Part shown: positions 17,498 to 28,782 of the stretch, piece after piece
Numbering within the stretch: the first letter of the stretch is position 1
How the letters are laid out: every line of letters starts with the position of its first letter
Origin: Streptomyces sp. NBC_00286
GTDB taxonomy: Bacteria; Actinomycetota; Actinomycetes; Streptomycetales; Streptomycetaceae
Length of the DNA: 64,000 nt
Direction: 5' to 3'
Assembly: GCF_036173125.1 (NCBI RefSeq)
Contig: NZ_CP108054.1
Location: 124,001-188,000, forward strand
Notes under the pieces: generated by a model
What the model was told of the DNA's origin: nothing
What the model saw: only the letters and a program-made list of their open reading frames with translations
The model's database searches: none
Position numbers and translations under genes: made by a program

Positions 17498-18127
17498 GAC
17501 AATGCACTCCCCTTCCTGAACAGGTGGCTGCCAGGCTTGGGGCGCGCGCTGCCGCGCCGATGCCGTAGCGGGATGTCGCCGCTTCGGCCCGCTGGGTGTG
17601 CTTCAGCAGGCCACTACGCCGAGCGGGGGCCGAGCGGGGGCAACCGCTCGGAAACAGTAGAAGTCGATGGCTACCGCGCTGTCGGGTCACATCGACGACC
17701 GTGATGGTCCGCCGACAAGGCTAGAAGACTTCAGCCCAATGTGTCCATACTTTCTTCCGGGCCAGCCAGGCTATCGGCCTGTTGTGGAGAAAGTCGCGAA
17801 GGGCCCGAGCCCCGTCAGGACTCGGTGCCGTCTCCACCCCGGATTGGCGGGACGCAGACGGGTACGTGATCGCCGCCGCCTGACACAGATGGGCGGCGGA
17901 GCGCCCAGAGGATCGGCCTGGCGCCGTTCAACATCCGGGACGCCGGCGACCTCAGTATCGGCCGCCGCCTCAGCCCTGCACGGCCCAGTTGCGCTGGCCC
18001 TGAGGAATTAGCAGATCAGCGGGCCCAGGACGCCAACGAGCCAAGCCCATCGCGCGTCAGGCCAAGCGCTCCGCCCAGTGCCAACTATCCCGCTTTTATG
18101 CCAACTAAAAAGCCTCGTCACAAGCAC
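17498..18127. other. 630-bp gap without a supported gene
   Basis: It holds the leader of the dehydrogenase-lectin gene and, toward 17,600, a short tandem GAGCGGGGGC doublet. An open frame at 17667-18011 has no recognisable protein features. Nothing else firm is seen. It marks the edge between the accessory secreted-enzyme block and genes of housekeeping character. Confidence 0.6.
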
Positions 18128-19306
18128 TCAGCGGCGCACCCGCGGCATGCCCAGACCGATCCACGAGATGATTTCGCGCTGGATCTCGTTGTTCCCGCCG
18201 CCGAAGGTGAAGATCACGGCCGAGCGGTAGCCGCGCTCCAGCTCGCCATGGAGGACCGTGCCCGCCGAGCCCTCCTTGAGGGCGCCCGCCGCGGCGACGA
18301 TCTCCATGAGCCAGGCGTACGCGTCGCGGCGCGCCTCGGAGCCGTACACCTTCACGGCGGAGGCGTCCTGGGGAGTGAGGGTGCCTTCCTGAACCGCGTT
18401 CACCATCTGCCAGTTGAGGAGCTTCATCGCGTCGAGCTTCGTGTGGGTCTGGGCGAGACGGCGGCGCACCCAGGGCAGGTCGACGACGCGGCGGCCGTCG
18501 GCGAGTTTGGTCTCCATGGCCCAGCGCTGCACGTCGTGCAGGGCGCGGATGGCCATGGTGCCGTGGGCGGCGAGGGTGACGCGTTCGTGGTTGAGCTGGT
18601 TGGTGATCAGCCGCCAGCCCTTGTTCTCCTCGCCGACGCGGCGGGAGACGGGGACGCGGATGTTCTCGTAGTAGCTCGCGGTGGTGTCGTGCGAGGCGAG
18701 GGTGTTGATGAGGGTGCAGGAATAGCCAGGGTCGGTCGTCGGCACGAGGAGCATGGTGATGCCCTTGTGCGGGGGCGCGTCCGGGTCGGTACGGACGGCC
18801 AGCCACACCCAGTCGGCGGTGTCACCGTTGGTCGTCCAGATCTTCTGGCCGTTGACGATGTACTCGTCACCGTCCCGTAGGGCCCTGGTCTTGAGCGCGG
18901 CCAGGTCCGTGCCCGCGTCGGGCTCGCTGTAGCCGATCGCGAAGTCGATCTCGCCGGAGAGGATCTTCGGCAGGAAGTACGCCTTCTGCTCGTCCGTGCC
19001 GAACTGCATGATCGTCGGCCCGACCGTGTTCAGCGCCATCAGCGGCAGCGGTACGCCCGCCTGGGCGGCCTCGTCGAAGAAGATGAACTGTTCCATCGGG
19101 CTCAGCCCGCGCCCGCCGTACTCCTTCGGCCAGCCCACCCCGAGCCAGCCGTCGGAGCCGAGCCGGCGGATGGTCTCGCGGTAAAACCGCTTCTGCGCGG
19201 CCGGGTCGGCGTACCGGGCGTGCACGTTCTCCGGTACCAACTCGGTGAAGTAGGCGCGCAGTTCGGTGCGCAACTCCTGCTGCTCCGGCGTGTATTCGAG
19301 ATGCAC
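18128..19306 (-). CDS. Acyl-CoA dehydrogenase
   Basis: The 392-residue flavoprotein oxidises an acyl-CoA or related thioester to the enoyl form in the cytoplasm. GTG 19306 is preferred because AGGAGG stands 4 nt before it; the frame to 19363 lacks such a site. Family landmarks are IGYSEPDAGTDLA (FAD/substrate), NGQKIWTTNGD, and the C-terminal helices ending FGGGNNEIQREIISWIGLGM. It stands alone; the CbtA gene starts a separate unit on the same strand beyond a terminator. The substrate cannot be told from sequence; FadE-type long-chain, branched or sterol-derived acyl-CoA are all possible. Confidence 0.92.
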   Translation of the reverse strand: MHLEYTPEQQELRTELRAYFTELVPENVHARYADPAAQKRFYRETIRRLGSDGWLGVGWPKEYGGRGLSPMEQFIFFDEAAQAGVPLPLMALNTVGPTIMQFGTDEQKAYFLPKILSGEIDFAIGYSEPDAGTDLAALKTRALRDGDEYIVNGQKIWTTNGDTADWVWLAVRTDPDAPPHKGITMLLVPTTDPGYSCTLINTLASHDTTASYYENIRVPVSRRVGEENKGWRLITNQLNHERVTLAAHGTMAIRALHDVQRWAMETKLADGRRVVDLPWVRRRLAQTHTKLDAMKLLNWQMVNAVQEGTLTPQDASAVKVYGSEARRDAYAWLMEIVAAAGALKEGSAGTVLHGELERGYRSAVIFTFGGGNNEIQREIISWIGLGMPRVRR

Positions 19307-19417
19307 GGCGCCTCCTGGCTCCCACTGGCCTGCCGCTCCGGCCGCCCGGTCCTGACGGCGCACACCGTAGAACCTGTTTCAGAAATTGGGAACACACAGG
19401 AGGGTCGGACACAGACG

Positions 19418-19449
19418 AAAGGGCCCCCGGCCGAGGCCGGGAGCCCTTT
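19418..19449 (-). terminator. Hairpin terminator after cbtA
   Basis: AAAGGGC at 19418-19424 pairs with GCCCTTT at 19443-19449, and an inner CCCGGCC/GGCCGGG stem extends it, leaving a 3-nt loop. It lies 14 nt past the cbtA stop. Confidence 0.75.
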
Positions 19450-19463
19450 CCCTGTTCAACGGC

Positions 19464-20219
19464 TCAGTGCGCGACGGCCGTTGCCCCCTTGGGCGGGGCG
19501 GCAGCCGTACGCGGAGCCAGCACGCGCTCCGCGAGGTACCCGAAGACCAGGCCGTACGCGGTCCACAGGGTCACCTGGATGGCGAGGGCGGCGAGCCGGT
19601 ACTGCCACAGCAGCGTGGCAGGGAAGCCCTCCGGGACCATGTTGTACGACGGCAGGACGGCGTATGCCAGGCCGACGACGAGGACGAAGAAGGCTCCTGC
19701 GGAGAGGGTGGCGTTCCAGTTGCCCAGGCGTGGCGCGAGGCGCTTGCCGAGGATCACCGTGCCGACGGCCAGCAGCCCGCTGAGGACGACCATCAGGAAG
19801 TACAGCGTGGTCCGCTCGTTGAGGGTGTCGGGGTCGCCGACGGCGGGCGGATTGGCCGGGTACTTCAGGAACGGCACGACGTAGACCGCGAGCAGGCCCG
19901 CGGTCGACAGCAGCAGCGCGCTCGAGCGCGGTCCGAAGCGGCCGATCCTGCCGAGTGCGAAGCAGTACGCGAGGGCGGCGATACCGCCGAACGCGACGCC
20001 GTAGACGAGGACGCCGGTGCTCAGGCCGGCGGTGGACTGCATGGTGCGGCTGACGAGTTCCTCGCCGCCGTGCTCGTGGGCGTGGGCCTCCTCGAAGGCG
20101 ATGGCCTCGTCGACGCGTGGTTCGCCGAGGAAGTAGGCGACGACCAGGGCGAGCAGGCCCGCGGCGAGTCCCGCGAGCATGCCACGCACCAGGAGGTTTC
20201 TGACGGTTGCTGAATCCAT
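19464..20219 (-). CDS. cbtA: Cobalt transporter subunit CbtA
   Basis: The 251-residue membrane protein starts at MDSATVRNLLVRGMLAG. It has about six hydrophobic helices and the CbtA hallmark, a His-rich loop EEAHAHEHGGEELVSR (about residues 44-60) after the first helix, followed by GLSTGVLVYGVAFGG. CbtAB is a predicted B12-regulated cobalt importer. The gene follows cbtB with a 25-nt gap, and both are behind a cobalamin riboswitch. Confidence 0.93.
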   Translation of the reverse strand: MDSATVRNLLVRGMLAGLAAGLLALVVAYFLGEPRVDEAIAFEEAHAHEHGGEELVSRTMQSTAGLSTGVLVYGVAFGGIAALAYCFALGRIGRFGPRSSALLLSTAGLLAVYVVPFLKYPANPPAVGDPDTLNERTTLYFLMVVLSGLLAVGTVILGKRLAPRLGNWNATLSAGAFFVLVVGLAYAVLPSYNMVPEGFPATLLWQYRLAALAIQVTLWTAYGLVFGYLAERVLAPRTAAAPPKGATAVAH

Positions 20220-20244
20220 GTGCTCGTACGCTTCCTCGTCGCCG

Positions 20245-20478
20245 TCAGTGGCAGGGGAAGCCGAGCAGATGGCGGGCGTCGTGCACCCACTCGTGCACGC
20301 CTTCACCGGAGAGCAGCGAGGTGGCACCCTGCTCGGCGCCGACGAAGTAGAGCAGGACCAGCATCAGGATGCCGAAGAAGACCGCCCAGGGGGCGATCGC
20401 GCCGATCGGCAGCGTGGCCGGCACGGCGGCCGGTGCGGCGGGGTTGGTTGCGCTCGGCTGAGCGACGGACTGCGCCAT
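20245..20478 (-). CDS. cbtB: Cobalt transporter subunit CbtB
   Basis: The 77-residue protein has one membrane helix (APWAVFFGILMLVLLYFVG) and a C-terminal metal-binding tail, HEWVHDARHLLGFPCH, as in CbtB proteins. ATG 20478 has AGGAGG 9 nt upstream. It is the first gene after the cobalamin riboswitch and is co-transcribed with cbtA. It would work with CbtA to import cobalt for cobalamin synthesis. Confidence 0.93.
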   Translation of the reverse strand: MAQSVAQPSATNPAAPAAVPATLPIGAIAPWAVFFGILMLVLLYFVGAEQGATSLLSGEGVHEWVHDARHLLGFPCH

Positions 20479-20526
20479 GTGGCAGGACCTCCTGGGGAAC
20501 TCGCGTCCCGTCTTGGTGGTGCACAG

Positions 20527-20645
20527 GACGACGGCCACGGGTCTGACTTACCCGGACTGAACCGCCCCTGGTGGGAGGCGGTCGGTACGGGCTTACAGTG
20601 GCGCGACCGTGCCGGATTCTCACCGGCTTCCGTCGAACCGTCGTC
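20527..20645 (-). promoter_or_regulatory. Cobalamin (B12) riboswitch controlling cbtBA
   Basis: On the minus strand the order is: P1 5' arm GACGACGG (20645-20638), GAAGCCGGTGAGAATCCGGC, the B12 box GCCACTG (20602-20596), the conserved AGTCAGACCCG region, and P1 3' arm CCGTCGTC (20534-20527), fully complementary to the 5' arm. This is the adenosylcobalamin aptamer layout. B12 should shut off cbtBA, whose start codon lies about 50 nt downstream. Confidence 0.95.
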
Positions 20646-20788
20646 AATTTCGACGTGACCGTACCGCGAAGTGGGGAGGCGGCCAAGGGCGCACGGGGTG
20701 CCGGAGCGTGCGCCGTTCCCCTGGTCGCGCGCCAATTCCCGGTGCGGGCAAGGGCTTTGAGCGGGCGTTTGAGTACGAGAGTGGGCCG

Positions 20789-21358
20789 ATGACCAGCCGA
20801 GTGATGTTGATCTCACCAGCGATCAGTGCCGCGTTGCGGGAGGCGCGTTTCGACGACGGATGCTCCCTCGACGCCTCCGGGCTGCGGCTCGCGGAGGCGG
20901 CCGCGGGTTCGCTGCCCGCTGCGGAGCGGGCCCTGGTCTCCCCCGGTGTGCGCTGCCGCGAGACGGCCGTCGCGCTGAGTCTCGACGCCGCGGACGAGCC
21001 AGAGTTGGTGGGACTGGACGTGGGCCGCTGGCGCGGCACGAGCCTGGCCGAGGTGAGCGCCGAGGAGCCGGAGGCGGTCGCGCGCTGGCTGGCGGATCCG
21101 TCGTACGCCGCGCACGGCGGTGAATCCGTACGCGGATTGTGCGATCGGGTCGCCAAGTGGCTGGACGCGGCTGGGCAGTTCGAGGGCCGGACTCTCGCCG
21201 TTGTCGAGCCGGAGATCGTACGGGCCGTGGTGGTACGGGCTCTAGGTGCTCCGGAGCCGGCGTTCTGGCGGATCGACGTACCACCGCTGACGGCGACGGA
21301 GCTCAGCGGGCGGGCCGGGCGCTGGAACGTACGGGTGGGCCGAGCGCTCGGGGCCTGA
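20789..21358 (+). CDS. Histidine-phosphatase-fold protein without catalytic histidines
   Basis: The 189-residue protein reads like a CobC/phosphoglycerate-mutase-type phosphatase: ALVSPGVRCRETAVAL (the usual SP..RCxxTA helix), LDVGRWRGTSLAEV, and ESVRGLCDRVAKWLD. The N-terminal RHG motif is replaced by LISPAIS (about residues 7-13), and the second catalytic His (normally THGG) is AVVEPEIVRAVV. Both active-site histidines are therefore absent, so catalysis by the normal route is unlikely; a binding or regulatory role is possible. It is divergent from the B12-controlled cbtBA. ATG 20789 is chosen because the fold begins there; its Shine-Dalgarno is weak. Confidence 0.75.
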   Translation: MTSRVMLISPAISAALREARFDDGCSLDASGLRLAEAAAGSLPAAERALVSPGVRCRETAVALSLDAADEPELVGLDVGRWRGTSLAEVSAEEPEAVARWLADPSYAAHGGESVRGLCDRVAKWLDAAGQFEGRTLAVVEPEIVRAVVVRALGAPEPAFWRIDVPPLTATELSGRAGRWNVRVGRALGA

Positions 21359-21484
21359 CCGAGCCGAGGGCCGGGCGGCGGTCCGTCGCCTCGGGGCGGC
21401 TGTCATCACAGCAAGCCGGGCGTTCGGGTACTGATGGGCGAGGCGGTCCGTCACCTCGGGACGGCCCTCGCCACTGCTGGCTCG

Positions 21485-21856
21485 TCACCTCAGCTGGGCG
21501 AGGAACTCCGTGCAGGCGCGCGCGCAGTCCCGGCAGGACTGGGCGCCCTCTTCGGCGTCGGGGTTCCGGTCGAAGACGTGCGCGGTCTCCAGGCAGACGG
21601 CGCGGCACCATTCGACCTGGGCGCGTGTTCCGGCCTCGTCCTGCCAGGTCTGCTCGGCCAGCAGGCGGCAGGTCGCGTCGCAGACCTCCGCGCACATGAT
21701 GCTCTTGCGCCGCAGCAGCTGCTGGTCTTCGGGACCGTCGAGATCGGCGAGACTCGCGCGCAGCGCACACACCCGCGCGCACTCGGTACACGCCTGCGCA
21801 CAGGCGAACCGGTCCTCGAGGAAACGGACGAGTTCCTGCTGATCTGTCGCTGACAC
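21485..21856 (-). CDS. Four-helix-bundle cysteine-rich metal (copper)-binding protein
   Basis: The small protein (123 residues from GTG 21856) has regularly spaced cysteines on helices: FACAQACTECARVCALR, IMCAEVCDATCRLL, VEWCRAVCLETAHVF and SCRDCARACTEFL. That matches the Csp/DUF326-like four-helix-bundle copper-storage proteins, which bind Cu(I) in the bundle core. There is no signal peptide, so a cytosolic form is likely. The start is uncertain, because the frame is open to 22000 and no strong ribosome site is seen. It converges with the phosphatase-like gene. Confidence 0.8.
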   Translation of the reverse strand: MSATDQQELVRFLEDRFACAQACTECARVCALRASLADLDGPEDQQLLRRKSIMCAEVCDATCRLLAEQTWQDEAGTRAQVEWCRAVCLETAHVFDRNPDAEEGAQSCRDCARACTEFLAQLR

Positions 21857-22028
21857 GCTGACCGAGTTGCCGTACGCCGCTTGGTCAAACCCGGCGGCGT
21901 CACCAAGAGGGCACGAGATCCGCCGTTCCCACCGGTGCCCAACCGCACTCGGCGATCGATACTTGACCCGCAGGCTTTGAGAGATCCAGGACGCGGCCAC
22001 GGCTGCTCACCTCACCCGGAGGTACGGA

Positions 22029-23021
22029 ATGAAGATGCTCATCAACGTCGCGGAGACGGTTGTCACGGACGCGCTGCGGGGCATGGCGGCCGCTCATCCC
22101 GAGCTGACCGTGGATGTCGAGAACCGGGTGATCGTACGGCGGGACGCTCCGGTCGCCGGGCAGGTGGGCCTCGTCTCCGGCGGTGGTTCGGGGCATGAGC
22201 CGCTGCACGGCGGGTTCGTGGGTCCGGGGATGCTGTCGGCGGCCTGTCCGGGAGAGGTGTTCACCAGCCCGGTGCCGGACCAGATGGTGCGGGCGGCCGC
22301 CGCCGTGGACAGCGGCGCCGGCGTGCTGTTCATCGTGAAGAACTACACCGGGGACGTACTCAACTTCGACATGGCGGCGGAGCTCGCCGAGGACGAGGGC
22401 ATCCAGGTGGCGAAGGTGCTCGTCAACGACGACGTGGCGGTGACCGACAGCCTCTACACGGCGGGGCGGCGCGGCACCGGCGCGACTCTGTTCGTGGAGA
22501 AGATCGCGGGCGCCGCGGCGCAGGAGGGCCAGTCGCTGGAGCGCGTCGAGGCGGTGGCCCGTCAGGTCAACGAGAGCTCCCGCAGTTTCGGTGTCGCCCT
22601 GAGTGCCTGCACCACTCCGGCCAAGGGCAGCCCCACCTTCGATCTCCCGCCCGGCGAGCTCGAGTTGGGCATCGGCATCCACGGCGAGCCCGGCCGTGAG
22701 CGGCGCGCGATGATGACGTCGCGGGAGATCGCCGACTTCTCGGTGAACGCGATCCTGGAGGACCTGAGCCCCAAGAATCCGGTGCTGGTCCTGGTCAACG
22801 GCATGGGCGCGACACCGCTCCTGGAGCTGTACGGCTTCAACGCGGAGGTGCAACGCGTCCTGACCGAGCGCGGCGTCGCAGTGGCGCGCACGCTCGTCGG
22901 CAACTACGTCACCTCACTCGACATGGCCGGAGCATCGGTGACGCTGTGTCAGATCGACGAGGAGCTTCTTCGGTTGTGGGACGCTCCGGTGCGTACGGCG
23001 GGCCTGCGCTGGGGCACCTGA
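22029..23021 (+). CDS. dhaK: Dihydroxyacetone kinase subunit DhaK
   Basis: The 330-residue subunit binds dihydroxyacetone covalently through a histidine, here in LELGIGIHGEPG (about residue 218). GLVSGGGSGHEPLHGGFVGPGM is the substrate-pocket motif. GGAGG lies 6 nt before ATG 22029. It heads the dhaK-dhaL-dhaM operon, which phosphorylates dihydroxyacetone with PTS-derived phosphate. Confidence 0.96.
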   Translation: MKMLINVAETVVTDALRGMAAAHPELTVDVENRVIVRRDAPVAGQVGLVSGGGSGHEPLHGGFVGPGMLSAACPGEVFTSPVPDQMVRAAAAVDSGAGVLFIVKNYTGDVLNFDMAAELAEDEGIQVAKVLVNDDVAVTDSLYTAGRRGTGATLFVEKIAGAAAQEGQSLERVEAVARQVNESSRSFGVALSACTTPAKGSPTFDLPPGELELGIGIHGEPGRERRAMMTSREIADFSVNAILEDLSPKNPVLVLVNGMGATPLLELYGFNAEVQRVLTERGVAVARTLVGNYVTSLDMAGASVTLCQIDEELLRLWDAPVRTAGLRWGT

Positions 23022-23084
23022 GGCCGGTCAACTCCCCTACCGGACAAGCTCGACGACCACGTAAACACCATGCGAGGAGATCCT

Positions 23085-23684
23085 GTGCTCGACGCCGACT
23101 TCTTCCGCCGTTGGATGACGGCGACCGCCGCGTCCGTCGACCGCGAGACGGAGCGGCTCACCGCCCTCGACTCGCCGATCGGCGACGCCGACCACGGCAG
23201 CAATCTGCAGCGCGGCTTCACGGCCGTGACGGCCACGCTGGAGAAGGAGGCGCCGGGCACGCCGGGTGCCGTCCTGATGCTCGCCGGACGCCAGTTGATC
23301 TCGACGGTGGGCGGTGCGTCGGGTCCGCTGTACGGCACTCTGCTGCGCCGTACCGGGAAGGCGCTCGGGGACGCGGCCGAGGTCAGCGAGGATCAGTTCA
23401 CAGACGCGTTGCGCACCGGAGTGGACGCGGTGATGCAGCTCGGCGGGGCGGCGCCCGGCGACAAGACCATGATCGACGCGCTGGTGCCCGCGGTCGCAGC
23501 GCTCGGCGAGTCCTTCGCGGCGGCGCGGGCCGCCGCCGAGGAGGGCGCCCTGGCGACCACGCCCTTGCAGGCCCGCAAGGGCAGGGCGAGTTATCTGGGC
23601 GAGCGGAGCATCGGGCACCAGGATCCGGGCGCTACGTCCTCGGCCCTGCTGATCGCGGCTCTTGAGGAGGCGGCCGGTGAGTGA
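23085..23684 (+). CDS. dhaL: Dihydroxyacetone kinase subunit DhaL
   Basis: The 199-residue ADP-binding subunit passes phosphate from DhaM to the sugar on DhaK. Metal/ADP motifs are LDSPIGDADHGSNLQRG and LISTVGGASGPLYGTLLRR. GTG 23085 is chosen because GAGGAG lies 5-6 nt upstream; the ATG at 23070 would place that site inside the gene. The stop overlaps the dhaM start by 8 nt. Confidence 0.94.
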   Translation: MLDADFFRRWMTATAASVDRETERLTALDSPIGDADHGSNLQRGFTAVTATLEKEAPGTPGAVLMLAGRQLISTVGGASGPLYGTLLRRTGKALGDAAEVSEDQFTDALRTGVDAVMQLGGAAPGDKTMIDALVPAVAALGESFAAARAAAEEGALATTPLQARKGRASYLGERSIGHQDPGATSSALLIAALEEAAGE

Positions 23685-24087
23685 CGAGAAGCTGGTGGGG
23701 ATCGTGCTCGTGTCGCACAGTGCCGCGGTGGCCGCCTCGGTCGCCGAGCTGGCGGTAGGGCTCGCGGGCGGCGGCACCACCGCGGCGGTGGCTCCGGCGG
23801 GCGGGGTCGAGGGCGGTGGCCTCGGGACCAGCGCCGAGCTGATCTCCGCCGCGGCCGCCTCCGTGGACCGCGGCGCCGGTGTCGCCGTACTCACCGACCT
23901 CGGCAGCGCGGTCCTCACCGTGAAGACCCTGCTCGCCGAAGGCGACGAACTCCCGGCCCACACCCGCCTCGTGGACGCCCCCTTCGTCGAGGGCGCGGTC
24001 GCCGCGGTCGTCACGGCCTCGTCGGGAGCGGACCTCGCGGCGGTGGAAGCGGCGGCTTCGGAGGCGTACACGTACCGGAAGGTGTGA
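23677..24087 (+). CDS. dhaM: Dihydroxyacetone kinase phosphoryl donor subunit DhaM (EIIA domain only)
   Basis: The 136-residue protein is a PTS EIIA(Man)-like domain whose phosphorylated His is in IVLVSHSAAVAASV (about residue 14). It contains only this domain and lacks the HPr and EI-like domains found in E. coli DhaM, so it must take phosphate from the general HPr/EI. GTG 23677 has GAGGAGG just upstream and overlaps the dhaL end. Confidence 0.93.
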   Translation: MSDEKLVGIVLVSHSAAVAASVAELAVGLAGGGTTAAVAPAGGVEGGGLGTSAELISAAAASVDRGAGVAVLTDLGSAVLTVKTLLAEGDELPAHTRLVDAPFVEGAVAAVVTASSGADLAAVEAAASEAYTYRKV

Positions 24088-24300
24088 CGCGGCGGACGCG
24101 GAGTGGGCCGCCGGTTCGGTGACACGGCGTGGCGCGCCGTCCGGGTACGCCGTACGGAGGACTCCGTCACCTGGCCGGGCCCGCCCCGCGTGCGGGGGCG
24201 GTGGAGTGCGCATTGGCTCGTCCCAGGGCAGCACGGGCGTTTCCCAACCCTCGGCGGCGCATGGGATGTACCGCCAACCGTGCCGCCGGAGGGCAGTCCA

Positions 24301-24873
24301 ATGCGTACTACTCAGATGTTCGTCCGCGCCGGTCTGACCGTGGCGGCCTCCGCCGCGCTGCCACTGGCCCTCACTGCCGGGCCCGCTGCCGCGGTGAACA
24401 CACAGATCACCGTGACCTCCAGTGGGTCCACGGTCCAGGTGAACACCACCTCGTGCCCGGGCGGCGGCGACGCCTCGCTGCTGTCCAGCGGACAGACGAA
24501 CTTCGCCCAGGGGCGCCAGGTGGCGCTGTCCGGCACCAGCAGCCAGAGCGCCTCGTGGTCGGGCGTCAGCGCGGGCACGTACACCGTCATCGTGGTCTGC
24601 GACAACGGCACGACGGCGGGCACCCAGTCCATCACCGTGTCCACGGGCACGAGCCCCACGATCTCCGCGACGGCCACCCCATCGCCCTCGCCGACGCCGA
24701 CGCGGTCGCCCTCACCGACGGCCACGGCGACACGCGGGGTCATGGGCGGTACGGGCGGCTCCGCGAAGGACTACAGCACCGTCACCTACACGGCGGGTGG
24801 AATCCTGGTGGCGACGGGCGTCGGAGCCACGGCCTGGGTCCTGCGCCGCCGCGCCAAGCCCAACCGGCTCTGA
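24301..24873 (+). CDS. Exported, C-terminally anchored protein of unknown function
   Basis: The 190-residue protein has GGAGGG 7 nt before ATG 24301, a signal peptide (cleavage near AAA|VN, residue 32), and a Thr/Ser/Asn-rich body with two cysteines (TTSCPGGGD, VIVVCDNG) that could form one disulfide. A proline/serine/threonine spacer (SPSPTPTRSPSPT) and a C-terminal membrane helix followed by LRRRAKPNRL complete it. No LPxTG sortase signal is seen. The layout suggests a wall-spanning, membrane-held surface protein. The function is unknown. Confidence 0.8.
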   Translation: MRTTQMFVRAGLTVAASAALPLALTAGPAAAVNTQITVTSSGSTVQVNTTSCPGGGDASLLSSGQTNFAQGRQVALSGTSSQSASWSGVSAGTYTVIVVCDNGTTAGTQSITVSTGTSPTISATATPSPSPTPTRSPSPTATATRGVMGGTGGSAKDYSTVTYTAGGILVATGVGATAWVLRRRAKPNRL

Positions 24874-24894
24874 CCACAGTCCAGCCGGCTCAGA

Positions 24895-25464
24895 TCACAC
24901 CGTCGACTCCCGGGAGGCCGGATCCTGCGCGGGCAGTCGCCCGAACTCCTCCAGCGCATGCGTCAGCCAGCCGGTCCAGAAGGTCTCCAGGTCGATCCCG
25001 GCGCGCAGGATGAGGTGCTGGAGCCGGTCCTGGGGCGTCTTGCTGCCGGGCGGGAAGTCCCGCTGCTGGATCTCCTCGTACTCCGCCAACTGCCGCCGGT
25101 GCAGGTCGAGATGGCGGCGCAGATCCGCCTCGATGCCCGCGGTGCCGACCACGGCCGCGGCGCGCAGGCGCAGCAGCAGCGGGTCGCGCAGGGGCTTGGG
25201 GTCCTGGGAGGCGGCGGTCCAGCGGGTGAGTTCGGCGCGGCCTGCGGGCAGGACCTCGTAGCTCTTCTTCTGCCCGCGGGCCGGCTGCTCGTCCGTGAGG
25301 GCCCGGATGTAGCCCTCGGCCTCCAGTTTGCCCAGTTCGCGATAGATCTGCTGATGCGACGCCGACCAGAAGTAGCCGATCGACCTGTCGAAACGCCGGG
25401 TCAGCTCAAGGCCCGACGACGGCTTCTCCAGCAGGGCGGTGAGGATGGCGTGCGGCAGTGACAT
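24895..25464 (-). CDS. PadR-family transcriptional regulator
   Basis: The 189-residue regulator begins MSLPHAILTALLEKPSSGLE, the standard PadR winged helix (about residues 1-80, with SASHQQIYRELGKLEAEGYI), followed by the C-terminal helical dimerisation domain (Vir-type). It lies 40 nt downstream of the dienoyl-CoA reductase gene on the same strand, so both are likely co-transcribed. The perfect palindrome at that operon's promoter is its likely target, which would give autoregulation. Confidence 0.92.
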   Translation of the reverse strand: MSLPHAILTALLEKPSSGLELTRRFDRSIGYFWSASHQQIYRELGKLEAEGYIRALTDEQPARGQKKSYEVLPAGRAELTRWTAASQDPKPLRDPLLLRLRAAAVVGTAGIEADLRRHLDLHRRQLAEYEEIQQRDFPPGSKTPQDRLQHLILRAGIDLETFWTGWLTHALEEFGRLPAQDPASRESTV

Positions 25465-25504
25465 GAACTCATCCTAGGTACGGCACCGAAAGGCGATCCA
25501 TTGG

Positions 25505-28782
<3,278 letters not shown>

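Noticed and set aside
17667..18011. 114-codon open frame in the 630-bp gap
   Set aside because: No ribosome site, signal or recognisable fold; Arg/Ala-rich composition fits non-coding GC-rich DNA.
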